From IMG/VR virus record IMGVR_UViG_3300046820_001085, positions 1-57,048 of that record: a stretch of DNA of 57,048 bases; one strand, 5' to 3'. This stretch comes from a virus. Below are positions 48,574-56,862 of this stretch, in pieces. The position numbers and the translations under genes are program-made. Position 1 is the first letter of the stretch. Every line of letters starts with the position of its first letter. A model generated the notes under the pieces. It worked only from the letters and a program-made list of their open reading frames with translations. It did no database searches and was not told the origin of the DNA.

Positions 48574-50048
48574 TGGATAAAGAATATAGTGTAAGTACGC
48601 AAACCTTGTACTTGCAGTTTCTAATTAGCAGTAGAGACTTAGCGGCAAGATGTAATAACATTTTGGATCCTGATCACTTTGATAGACGTATTAGGAAAGC
48701 CGCTGAGTTTATTAAAGACTATGTTAGCCAACATGGTGATATTCCAGATCCACTGCAAATTAAAGCAGTTGGCGGAGTTGATATTGAAAACATTGGACCC
48801 ACAGCCACACAACATAGCGCATGGTTCTTGGAAGAGTTTGAAAAGTTCTCAAGATACAAAGCATTAGAAAAAGCTATCTTGACAAGCTCGGATATGCTAG
48901 AGAAGCACGAGTATGGTGCAGTTGAGAAGTTAATTAAAGATGCAGTACAAGTTGGATTGCCAAAGACATTTGGTACAGACTACTTTGCAGATCCGGTAGC
49001 ACGCCTTAAAGCAATTAGAGACAACAATGGACAAGTGTCTACAGGCTGGAAAGACTTAGATGACAAACTATACGGTGGCTTTAACAAAGGTGAGCTAAAC
49101 ATTTTTGCTGGAGCATCTGGTGCAGGTAAAAGTTTGTTCTTGCAGAACTTGGCATTGAACTGGGCACAAGCAGGCATGAACACAGTTTACTTTAGTTTAG
49201 AACTTAGCGAGTTGTTGTGTAGTCAGCGTATGGATGCTATGTTAACTGACATGAGCACACGTGACTTGTACAAGCGACTAGATGAAGTTGAGCTCAAGGT
49301 TAAGTCTGCAGGTAAGAAGGGCGGCCTGCTACAAATTGTTCAACTTACCAATGGTATTACAGCCAACGATGTGTTGGCTTGGGTGCGTGAATTCCAAACA
49401 CAACGCAACATTAAAGTGGATGCTATCTTGGTCGACTACTTGGACTTGATGATGCCAGCAAGTCAAAAGATCAGTGTAAGTGACATGTTTGTCAAGGACA
49501 AGTTGGTAGCAGAAGAATTGCGTAACTTGGTTGTAAGCGAACATCTATTATTAGCAACCGCGTCACAGTTAAATCGTAGTGCTGTAGAAAGTGTAGAGTT
49601 TGACCACTCTATGATTGCAGGCGGCTTGAGTAAGATTCAAACAGCTGACAACGTGTTTGGTATCTACAGTACTCCCAGCATGAAAGAACGTGGCACAGTT
49701 CAAATCCAGTTTATGAAAACTCGTTCAAGTTCGGGTGTAGGACAAAAGATTGATTTGAGCTTTAATCCAGATACAATGCGTATCTCTAACTCAGTTGACA
49801 GCGGTGGCAGCACTACAACAAGTACTAAAGATTTGTATAGTAAGATTAGTAGAACAAGCAATATGGGCACAAGTGTTGCAACGCCAACAAGCAGTGGCCC
49901 AACGTCTTGGGAAAAGCCTCAGGCAAAAGAAGGGTTTGATATATCAAAACCAAATTCTGGATTGCCCACAGAAAAGCCCTCAAGTGCTCCAGTTGCTACT
50001 AATGCTAACAGAAACGCCTTAAGGGCTATTGTAAGTAGAGATCTTTAA
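48573..50048 (+). CDS. 41: Replicative DNA helicase (gp41/DnaB-like)
   Basis: This 491-residue helicase has an N-terminal helical domain (1-130) and a RecA-like motor with Walker A GASGAGKS (180-187), FSLELSELLCSQRMDAML, Walker B VDAILVDYLDLM (282-293) and ATASQLNRSA. T4 gp41 is 475 aa. The C-terminal about 80 residues are Ser/Thr/Pro-rich. It unwinds the fork 5'-3' in a hexamer with primase gp61. Start overlaps the upstream stop. Confidence 0.96.
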   Translation: MDKEYSVSTQTLYLQFLISSRDLAARCNNILDPDHFDRRIRKAAEFIKDYVSQHGDIPDPLQIKAVGGVDIENIGPTATQHSAWFLEEFEKFSRYKALEKAILTSSDMLEKHEYGAVEKLIKDAVQVGLPKTFGTDYFADPVARLKAIRDNNGQVSTGWKDLDDKLYGGFNKGELNIFAGASGAGKSLFLQNLALNWAQAGMNTVYFSLELSELLCSQRMDAMLTDMSTRDLYKRLDEVELKVKSAGKKGGLLQIVQLTNGITANDVLAWVREFQTQRNIKVDAILVDYLDLMMPASQKISVSDMFVKDKLVAEELRNLVVSEHLLLATASQLNRSAVESVEFDHSMIAGGLSKIQTADNVFGIYSTPSMKERGTVQIQFMKTRSSSGVGQKIDLSFNPDTMRISNSVDSGGSTTTSTKDLYSKISRTSNMGTSVATPTSSGPTSWEKPQAKEGFDISKPNSGLPTEKPSSAPVATNANRNALRAIVSRDL

Positions 50049-50477
50049 TTACTTTGGTTCGTATTCAATGTTTGGATTAACATCGGCAGCAATGTTTTTA
50101 TTATTAACTGGTTTTAATCCGACTGTGGCATCGTTATCGGGTGCATCGGCAAAGTCAGCAATATCATTGCGTAAACGACTCATTAATGAGCTATCACCTA
50201 CAATAATATCTGCCATGCTTACAAAAGCAGAAGTAATTAACTTTGCTTCGCTTGCTGTAACTGGCTGTTCAGTTGCAATTTTATTTAAAACCATCATAAA
50301 ACGGCTTTGCATATCTTTGTCAACTAACGAACGTAGTGTTACTTTTAAGCGACTTAACTCGCTAGATGTAATATCTGCGTCAGGTTCGCCAGTGTCTACG
50401 CGAGTATCGTACTCGCTAATTTGCTGTAATTTATTAGCCAAGTTTCTTAAATCTTGGGCGCTTGGGGAAAGTTGCAT
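50049..50477 (-). CDS. Helical protein of unknown function, minus strand
   Basis: This 142-residue protein (MQLSPSAQDLRNLANKLQQISEY...) is mainly helical with an acidic Asp/Asn-rich C-terminus. It converges immediately on the helicase gene. Read from GAATAAATA through a leader with CAGGAGC. An overlapping plus-strand open frame (50068-50514) has no ribosome binding site and was rejected. Late expression suggests a virion or assembly role. Confidence 0.65.
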   Translation of the reverse strand: MQLSPSAQDLRNLANKLQQISEYDTRVDTGEPDADITSSELSRLKVTLRSLVDKDMQSRFMMVLNKIATEQPVTASEAKLITSAFVSMADIIVGDSSLMSRLRNDIADFADAPDNDATVGLKPVNNKNIAADVNPNIEYEPK

Positions 50478-50501
50478 TTTTCTTCTTGCTCCTGTTGAGA
50501 C

Positions 50502-50517
50502 TATTTATTCATAAATA
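50502..50517. promoter_or_regulatory. Back-to-back late promoter elements
   Basis: GAATAAATA on the minus strand (50510-50502) and CATAAATA on the plus strand (50510-50517) share one base. They drive divergent genes (50477 on the minus strand, 50526 on the plus strand). The plus copy is 8 nt from its ATG. Confidence 0.65.
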
Positions 50518-50525
50518 TAATTATC

Positions 50526-50777
50526 ATGCGTAAACAAACCCGTAGTATACTTGACGAAATTACCGGATTGGTGCCAAAACAAGACAAGCACCTTTTAGTT
50601 GAAGGCTTGGCTACACAAGCTATAGCCCGTGTAATTAATCTGGTAGAAGTTATCCAGCAGAATTATCCCTCTCATCAAGCAGATGAGTTAGTTAGACGCC
50701 TACAGTTAGCTATTAAAAACGGTGATCCTGCCAAGTTTACCCGTGGAGTAAGATCCATTAAGGAAAACGAGCAGTGA
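50526..50777 (+). CDS. Small helical protein at the head of the late structural block
   Basis: This 83-residue protein (MRKQTRSILDEITGLVPKQDKHLLVEG...) has a basic N-terminus and helices LATQAIARVINLVEVIQQNYP and ADELVRRLQLAIKNGD. Late element 8 nt upstream, no Shine-Dalgarno. Its stop overlaps the next start by 4 bases. Unknown; perhaps a virion chaperone for the long proteins downstream. Confidence 0.7.
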   Translation: MRKQTRSILDEITGLVPKQDKHLLVEGLATQAIARVINLVEVIQQNYPSHQADELVRRLQLAIKNGDPAKFTRGVRSIKENEQ

Positions 50778-52054
50778 AAATCAACGAATTAAAAAGAACA
50801 ACTTTAGAAGAAGGGTTTTTAGATAATCTAATTTCTAAAGCTCAAAATATGGCAGGTGGTGACGGAGTAACTGGTTTCATCCGTGCTTTACGTGGCCAAG
50901 GCGCCGCCCTAAACAAAGTAGCAGATGGTATTGCTAATCAGGTTGAAGGCCCGTTATTAAAACAACTTGGCAACAGCGTCCAAGCAATCAAAGCAGGCCA
51001 AGCAGATGTACCTGTTGCCGCTATTATTAAGCTAGCCCTACAAGCAGGTGTATCTGTTTCACAAGCAGATAATAATGCTGTAAGTGCAGAACAAATTGTC
51101 GGCTACTTACGTGACAATAAGCAAAACGTAGTTCAGGTTGCTGGCGGTGGTGTCAACCAAGTTGCTGATACAATTGCAACAGTTGCCACAGGCGGCGAAG
51201 CAGGCCCCATTGGGTCAATGAACTTTGACCAAACTATTAAAAATGTTAGCTTGGCAATTGCATCTTCTATTATTTTATTACAAGCAGATTCACAAAGTGC
51301 AGGTCCTTTTCAAGTAGACCCAGCAGAGAAACAAAAGTTTGATCAGTTAGGACAGCAAGTCATTGATACTTTGTTTGATCCTACTAGCCAAGACTTTAGA
51401 GCACTTAAACCAAACGAAGCTCTTAAAGAAAACTTATCTGGCTTGGTTGTACACATTATCAACACAGTACAAAATAAGTTAGTAGACTTGCCAGCAGAAC
51501 GATTACAAGCATTAGCTGGTAATCCTCCCCCTATTGTTACTGCTACACAATTAAAAACTTTACTAGCCGGACATGATGCTAGCATTGATCCAAATGCTGT
51601 AAACAACATTGTAACAAAAGTTACTCCGTTGATTCAAGAACAATTAAAGGCTTGGATTGTTATTGCCGCTAAAGAACCTAAACAAGGTAAGCCTGTGTCA
51701 TTCCAGTTGTATAAAGATTGGGGCGGTGATGCATTTGGCTTAATTGACAATATGAAATTTGGTGCAGGAGCCCAAGCCGCTGGCGAAGCCCCTGCCGCAG
51801 GTGGAACACCATCAAGTCCTGAAACTGGTGGCACACCAGCAAGCGCCGAAACTGGAACAACAGCTACAACAGAACCACCACCAACAACCTCACCGCCACC
51901 TGGTGATGCGGCAATCTTTACAGATCCACAAGCACTACAAGCTGAATGGCAAAAGTTCCTGGACTCAAATGGCAGGTTGATTACTGAACCGCAAGTACTT
52001 GAGTTACTAAAAGATATGTGGAAGTATGCTGGCGGCGTAGGAAATTTCAAATGA
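50774..52054 (+). CDS. Large virion-type protein with PT-rich linker and C-terminal module
   Basis: This 426-residue protein has an Ala/Gln/Val-rich helical body (1-330), a Pro/Thr/Gly/Glu-rich linker (about 335-378) and a C-terminal module IFTDPQALQAEWQKFLDSNG (381-400) that is also found after the linker of the next gene. AVSAEQIVGYLRDNKQNVVQVAGGG and the hydrophobic SLAIASSIILLQ suggest possible membrane or core contacts. Overlaps the next gene's ATG by 4 bases. Function unknown. Confidence 0.7.
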   Translation: MKINELKRTTLEEGFLDNLISKAQNMAGGDGVTGFIRALRGQGAALNKVADGIANQVEGPLLKQLGNSVQAIKAGQADVPVAAIIKLALQAGVSVSQADNNAVSAEQIVGYLRDNKQNVVQVAGGGVNQVADTIATVATGGEAGPIGSMNFDQTIKNVSLAIASSIILLQADSQSAGPFQVDPAEKQKFDQLGQQVIDTLFDPTSQDFRALKPNEALKENLSGLVVHIINTVQNKLVDLPAERLQALAGNPPPIVTATQLKTLLAGHDASIDPNAVNNIVTKVTPLIQEQLKAWIVIAAKEPKQGKPVSFQLYKDWGGDAFGLIDNMKFGAGAQAAGEAPAAGGTPSSPETGGTPASAETGTTATTEPPPTTSPPPGDAAIFTDPQALQAEWQKFLDSNGRLITEPQVLELLKDMWKYAGGVGNFK

Positions 52055-55000
52055 AAATAAAACAATTAAACAAACTGACCGAGGCACTGATTGTTAGACA
52101 GCAGGTCTTAACTGAATCGTGCAAGGGGTTAACCAACGAGCAAGCATACGTTGTAAACAGAATCTACAAAGAATTTTCACCACTGGTTGAAGCTGTATTA
52201 ACACAAGATCAAATTAACAACATCTTTAAGGGCATTGAACAAGGTGCAACAGCAGGCGGCAATAACCGTACCATGGTTGGTAAAGGTGTTGATGTTGCTA
52301 AAGAAGTTAACAAGATTATGGACCAAGTTGGTACTTGGTTACAAGATACAGCACCTGTTCAGTTCTTTGACAAGAAATTTGAAGAACTAAAAACAAAAAT
52401 TAAAAGTGGACTTGGCGAAGACAGCAAAACCATGGGCTACATCAATGCGCTTGGGCAAGCCGCAAAAGATAATCCAGGAACAACCGCCGCAGTTATTGGT
52501 CTATTGACAGTTGTTGCTGGTTTAGTTGGAAGTCCTGCCGCTGCCACTTTAGTTGCTTATACATTACGATCAGGTGTTAGCTTAGTCAAAGGTGAAAAAC
52601 TTTCTACAGCAGTTGGACAAGGTCTAAAGACAGCCGCTATTACTTGGCTTACTGGTAAAGCATTTGAACTTGTCAAAGATGCTGTCATTGCAGTTGCAGA
52701 CAAACTAGTAGATCTTGTTAGCATTACTACAAATATTACGCCTGTCAATGATGTAATTGGTAATGTAAACATGAACGTAAACGTAGATGGGCAAAGCTAT
52801 ATCAACGTCACTGAAATGCCAATGCTTAAGGCAGACTACACTCAGCTAGACGGATTAAAACAATCATTCTATGATGCAATGCCTCCAGGTGGCAACGGAG
52901 CAGATGCGGCAACAGCACTACAAGCTTTCAATGCTAAGTTAGCAGAACTTACAACAGCTGAGTATGCACAAAAAGTAGCCGAAGCGGCTTCTGGCGCCGG
53001 AGCAGATAGCTCAACATTAGCCTTCACAACATACGACACAGTTCGTGACGGTATGAATCAAGTTGGCGATGCTGTAACAGCATTGGCACAAGGTGTTGCC
53101 GCAGGTGTTAGCGCAATGCCAAACAGCACAGACGCTACAACTACACCCGATACTACAACTACACCTGAACCACAAGGTACTACATTAGATACAGACGCTG
53201 GTAAAGAACAAAGTGGCCCAGGCAATCGAAAGGTCAATGATATTGTACAATTTGGCGCCAAAGGCGAACTAAGCAATGCTCGTTGGACAGGCGAAGAAGG
53301 AAAAGAATGGGAAATCATTGGTGGCTCATTGTTTAATAGAATTATTAACGATCCGTCCACTGATAGAATGAATAACATTCAACGTGATACATCTAGCAAG
53401 ATGCACAAGTTGTTTGTAGACAAAGATAGTGCTAAACGATTGTTTACTCTTGAAGGTAGACGTTTAGCACGTGGCCAACAACGAGCAGTATTTGAAGGCA
53501 TTCAATACATTTACGAAGAGCCCAACTTGCTTGCTAAGATTCAGCAAGGTGCTACAAACCTACTAGGAAAACTTGCAGTCAAAGGCGGCAACTTAACAAA
53601 TAAAGTTACAGCAGACAAGCTACAACAGGCTTGGGTTAAAGCTGGTAAGCCAATGGACAGTGATGACATCATGGACTTCTTGGTTAAACAAGGGGTTGAT
53701 AAAAACGTTGCTGGTTCTACATTTGACAGTTTAAGTATTCCAAGAACACAACCAGCGCAAAAGAAACCAGCACCAACGCCAGATACATCTACAACGCCTG
53801 CTACACCGGATGCTACAGCTACAACAGATGCTACTCCTGCCACTGACACACCAGCTACACCAGATGCTACAGCACCCGCGCCAGCAACAGCAGATGCTAC
53901 AGCAACAACTACTCCTGCTACTGACACGCCAGCAAAACCAGCCGCTCCTACAGGAAGTATCTTTAGCGACTTTAATAGACTACGTACAGCGTGGCAACAG
54001 TTCTCTGACTCAGGCGATAACAAATTACCTATCCAAGTTAAAGGTGTGCTAGGTGATATTCTTAAGACAGCGTTCAATACAGTTGAAAGTCGTCGTATCC
54101 TAAACAACAAGCTTATCAAGCTAACAGAAGCTAAAGCACGCATTGACCACCCAGAAGATTTAGTATTTGAAGAAGGCGCCGATGGTGCAATGCGAGCTCT
54201 TAATGCTATCAAGCACGCCGCAGTTGATCCAAAGTCAAACTCTGTAAAGTGGGATGGTACTCCTGCTATTATCTTTGGTCGTGATGAAGATGGCTTTATT
54301 ATGACAGATAAGGCAGGCTTTGGTGCCAAGAAATATGATGGTATGGCACGTAGTGCCAAGATGTTCCGTGACATGATTTACAATCGTAAGCCAGACGAGC
54401 AGGGACGATTAGAGTACTCTACACAAATTGCCAAACTATATCCAATGTTAGAAAAATTAGTTCCTGCTAAATTCCGTGGATTTATCCAAGGTGACATTAT
54501 GTGGATGAGCAAACCAGAAGTTCACGATGGTGCAATTGAAATCCAACCGTTAAAGGTAAAGTATACAATTGATCCAAGTAGTGATTTGGGTAAAAAGATT
54601 AAAGCAAGTAATGCTGGTATTGTTGTACACAGCTACTTTACAGATCGTGCAGAAGAAGAGCCACGTGCAATGACTCCTGCTGAAATCGAAGCTTTAAAGC
54701 CAAGCCCGGGCCTTGTAGTGTTAAGCCCTGTAATGCAAGTTAAGTCTGCACCATTTGAAATGGCACAAAGCGATATTCAAGTAATTGAAAACGAAATTGA
54801 AAAGAGTCGTGCTGGAATTAACAAGCTATTAGACAGCTTCTCTGTAAGTGCTTTAAAGATTTCTAACTTGTCTGATATCTTTAAAAGCTTCCTAAACTAC
54901 AAAGCGGGCATTGGCGAACACGGCCCAAGCGGCAAAGAGTTCCTGGATTGGTTGAAAGATCCAAGTAGAAGCAAGCTAACAACTAATAAGATTCAAAATG

Positions 55001-55233
55001 TACTTGATCATATCTCTAAGAATAAAGCAGGCTTTACCGCAGTATTCAAAATTGCCAATATGTTGGTTGAGTTAAAGTACAGATTGAAAGATCAACTTGA
55101 TGCACATGCTAGCCAAGGTGCCGCAGTTACAGCATCAGTTAGAGAACATCCTGGCCATGAAGGCTTTGTAGCAGACACACCACACGGTAAAATTAAACTA
55201 GTAAATAGACCTGTGTTTATGAAAAAGGTATAA
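52051..55233 (+). CDS. Large virion-type protein with C-terminal ligase-like nucleotidyltransferase domain
   Basis: The protein is 1060 residues from ATG 52051 (an in-frame ATG at 52018 lies within the upstream gene). Residues 1-245 are helical with hydrophobic spans (TTAAVIGLLTVVAGLVG), 245-560 mixed, 565-635 a Thr/Pro/Ala linker, 637-672 the IFSDFNRLRTAWQQF module. The C-terminus (about 690-1060) contains KWDG (K733-G736), the KxDG motif I of ATP-dependent ligases, GFIQGDIMW (810-818, motif III-like), EGFV (1037-1040, motif IV) and KIKLV (1047-1051, motif V). Such domains bind NTPs covalently through the Lys and seal or cap nucleic acid. Similar C-terminal domains occur in aquatic T4-like phages without assigned function (DUF6267-like). 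The fusion to a virion-type module is unusual. Confidence 0.75.
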   Translation: MKIKQLNKLTEALIVRQQVLTESCKGLTNEQAYVVNRIYKEFSPLVEAVLTQDQINNIFKGIEQGATAGGNNRTMVGKGVDVAKEVNKIMDQVGTWLQDTAPVQFFDKKFEELKTKIKSGLGEDSKTMGYINALGQAAKDNPGTTAAVIGLLTVVAGLVGSPAAATLVAYTLRSGVSLVKGEKLSTAVGQGLKTAAITWLTGKAFELVKDAVIAVADKLVDLVSITTNITPVNDVIGNVNMNVNVDGQSYINVTEMPMLKADYTQLDGLKQSFYDAMPPGGNGADAATALQAFNAKLAELTTAEYAQKVAEAASGAGADSSTLAFTTYDTVRDGMNQVGDAVTALAQGVAAGVSAMPNSTDATTTPDTTTTPEPQGTTLDTDAGKEQSGPGNRKVNDIVQFGAKGELSNARWTGEEGKEWEIIGGSLFNRIINDPSTDRMNNIQRDTSSKMHKLFVDKDSAKRLFTLEGRRLARGQQRAVFEGIQYIYEEPNLLAKIQQGATNLLGKLAVKGGNLTNKVTADKLQQAWVKAGKPMDSDDIMDFLVKQGVDKNVAGSTFDSLSIPRTQPAQKKPAPTPDTSTTPATPDATATTDATPATDTPATPDATAPAPATADATATTTPATDTPAKPAAPTGSIFSDFNRLRTAWQQFSDSGDNKLPIQVKGVLGDILKTAFNTVESRRILNNKLIKLTEAKARIDHPEDLVFEEGADGAMRALNAIKHAAVDPKSNSVKWDGTPAIIFGRDEDGFIMTDKAGFGAKKYDGMARSAKMFRDMIYNRKPDEQGRLEYSTQIAKLYPMLEKLVPAKFRGFIQGDIMWMSKPEVHDGAIEIQPLKVKYTIDPSSDLGKKIKASNAGIVVHSYFTDRAEEEPRAMTPAEIEALKPSPGLVVLSPVMQVKSAPFEMAQSDIQVIENEIEKSRAGINKLLDSFSVSALKISNLSDIFKSFLNYKAGIGEHGPSGKEFLDWLKDPSRSKLTTNKIQNVLDHISKNKAGFTAVFKIANMLVELKYRLKDQLDAHASQGAAVTASVREHPGHEGFVADTPHGKIKLVNRPVFMKKV

Positions 55234-55234
55234 T

Positions 55235-55984
55235 ATGGAAGACTTTAGTTTTATCACGGAGAACTGTAACGAAAGCAAGATGTTTCGTAACAATTACCTA
55301 TCGCAGTTGACTCTACGAGATGCAGTTGATAGCGTATTCCTTAACTTGCTTACTGTATACTTGTTAAGCAAAGAGTTTGAAACAAAACCATTTGCACAAG
55401 ACTATGCAAGACGTACAATGCAGTTTGGTAATTTTAATTTGCCAAGAGTAAGTGGAACAGATTTGTATCAAGGTCTTCACATTATATTGAATCCAGAAGG
55501 CGCCATGGCTGGCAAGTTAAAAGCACATGAACAGAATACAGCACTTGCACAAGAACTTAAAACTAATAAGAAAATGATCTTAGATTTTTTAAGAAACATT
55601 TCAACAGGTCGTGCTGATGCAACCGCTGCCATTCGCATCATGTATCGTTTGGAAGGACAAATGGGCATTGACATCAGTAACTACAAAAGCCTGCGTCGAT
55701 TGATCACAGATTGGGATAATTTGTCTACTCATCAACGCGAACTATGTGTAACTCGTTTATTACAATATTATAAAATTAGAGGTAAGCATAGTGAACTTTA
55801 TCCAGTATTAGATAAGTTGGCCTCTGGTAAAGGTTATGTATTGCATGGAGTTGAAAATGCTGAGTTGGCTGCACTAGGTGTTGGCGCAATAGCAGGTTCA
55901 AGGTCAAGCAACAGCTTCTTATCTAGTTTGGCCAAGGCGGCCGCCATGGGCGCCGCAGGTTACGCAATAGGTAGAAACCTTTAA
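55235..55984 (+). CDS. Hypothetical protein with hydrophobic glycine-rich C-terminus
   Basis: This 249-residue protein is mainly helical (SQLTLRDAVDSVFLNLLTVYLLSKEF) and ends with a Gly/Ala-rich hydrophobic stretch (about 212-245: LGVGAIAGSRSSNSFLSSLAKAAAMGAAGYAIG), which could insert in a membrane. It starts 1 nt after the ligase-domain gene. It may be an internal virion protein delivered with DNA. Unknown. Confidence 0.65.
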   Translation: MEDFSFITENCNESKMFRNNYLSQLTLRDAVDSVFLNLLTVYLLSKEFETKPFAQDYARRTMQFGNFNLPRVSGTDLYQGLHIILNPEGAMAGKLKAHEQNTALAQELKTNKKMILDFLRNISTGRADATAAIRIMYRLEGQMGIDISNYKSLRRLITDWDNLSTHQRELCVTRLLQYYKIRGKHSELYPVLDKLASGKGYVLHGVENAELAALGVGAIAGSRSSNSFLSSLAKAAAMGAAGYAIGRNL

Positions 55985-55987
55985 ATT

Positions 55988-56407
55988 ATGTCTGATAAAA
56001 AATCATGGATGGTGCCCGGGGCACATGTAGGTGCCGACCCAGAGTTCTTTACTGCCTGGACACTATTTGACATTGGTCCAGAATGTGAAGAAAGTCGCGG
56101 AAACTTAGCAGAGCTCATGAGTGTTATTGCCGCACGTGGGCAACCATTGCTGGCTGGTATTGAATGTATAGACAAACAGGATATTAGCAACAGCTTATTT
56201 GGGGAAAATGTAACAGGTGAGCATCGAGTATGGTGCTTCAAATGGATTGCAAGCGGTATTGGCCAAATGACAGAAGAAACACTTGCAAACGAATCAAATG
56301 GGCGCAAGTTAGCAACAGGTTTGTCCGAAACATATAACGGTGCCAACACAATTATAACAGAAGGTGCCGATACAAACACCTTTTTCATCCGTCACGATTC
56401 TTTTTAA
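55988..56407 (+). CDS. Hypothetical protein
   Basis: This 139-residue protein (MSDKKSWMVPGAHVGADPEFFTAWTLFDIGPEC...) has several cysteines, WCFKWIASGIGQMTEE and an acidic end. No motif recognised. Follows the previous gene by 3 nt without a clear ribosome binding site. The opposite-strand frame here is a shadow. Confidence 0.6.
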   Translation: MSDKKSWMVPGAHVGADPEFFTAWTLFDIGPECEESRGNLAELMSVIAARGQPLLAGIECIDKQDISNSLFGENVTGEHRVWCFKWIASGIGQMTEETLANESNGRKLATGLSETYNGANTIITEGADTNTFFIRHDSF

Positions 56408-56412
56408 TTCGG

Positions 56413-56419
56413 CTAAATA
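56413..56419 (+). promoter_or_regulatory. Late promoter element CTAAATA with long structured leader
   Basis: CTAAATA lies 113 nt before the ATG at 56533. The intervening region holds CACAAC-AAAC...GTTT-G-GTTGTG (56483-56507), a strong hairpin; a second copy of AATCACAAC (56442-56450) can pair with the same right arm (GTTGTGATT, 56502-56510). The leader could switch between two folds or be a short RNA. Confidence 0.45.
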
Positions 56420-56532
56420 TACTTAATTAAAACCCCCACGTAATCACAACTCACCCTGGCTCATTAGTATAAGACATATTTTCACAACAAACTTGAGTTT
56501 GGTTGTGATTTTGCACATGGATTAACCCATTT

Positions 56533-56814
56533 ATGATTACGGAACAAACAAGTCTGGAGATGCATGTTGAGCTATGTGCTGAACGTTACGGACGCTTAGA
56601 AGAAAAGTTTAAAACTGTAGAACATCGTCTTGATGCACTTCATGACGATTTTTCCACTTTTAAAACCGACAACCAAAAGAATCTTAGTGAAATTAAAAAC
56701 TTATTAAATGGTGCTAAGGACGAGAAGTTTAAGATAATGATTACTTCTACCGCTACAATTATTGTAGCACTTTTAGCAATGTTAGGTTATGTAATAACCC
56801 ACTTGCCCAAATAA
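56533..56814 (+). CDS. Small coiled-coil protein with C-terminal transmembrane segment
   Basis: This 93-residue protein (MITEQTSLEMHVELCAERYGRLEEKFKTVEHRLDAL...) has heptad repeats to about residue 60, then IMITSTATIIVALLAMLGYVI, a single membrane span at the C-terminus, and THLPK. The architecture resembles XhlA-like or other phage lysis accessory proteins and tail-anchored proteins. It could assist the holin-like protein at 4636 or anchor another factor. The gene has a long leader with secondary structure. Confidence 0.6.
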   Translation: MITEQTSLEMHVELCAERYGRLEEKFKTVEHRLDALHDDFSTFKTDNQKNLSEIKNLLNGAKDEKFKIMITSTATIIVALLAMLGYVITHLPK

Positions 56815-56839
56815 GTGGTAGTATTACACAAATAAGACG

Positions 56840-56846
56840 CTAAATA
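56840..56846 (+). promoter_or_regulatory. Late promoter element CTAAATA
   Basis: CTAAATA lies 16 nt before the ATG at 56863, with ACGGAGA in between as ribosome binding site. Confidence 0.55.
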
Positions 56847-56862
56847 GATCACGGAGAACATT

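Noticed and set aside
50068-50514. 148-aa plus-strand frame opposite the 142-aa minus-strand gene
   Set aside because: No Shine-Dalgarno or promoter; the minus-strand gene has a late element and ribosome binding site and a helical, charged protein-like sequence.
53541-54374. 277-aa minus-strand open frame opposite the 1060-aa protein
   Set aside because: Shadow of the repetitive Thr/Pro/Ala linker and ligase region; composition is typical of an antisense frame.
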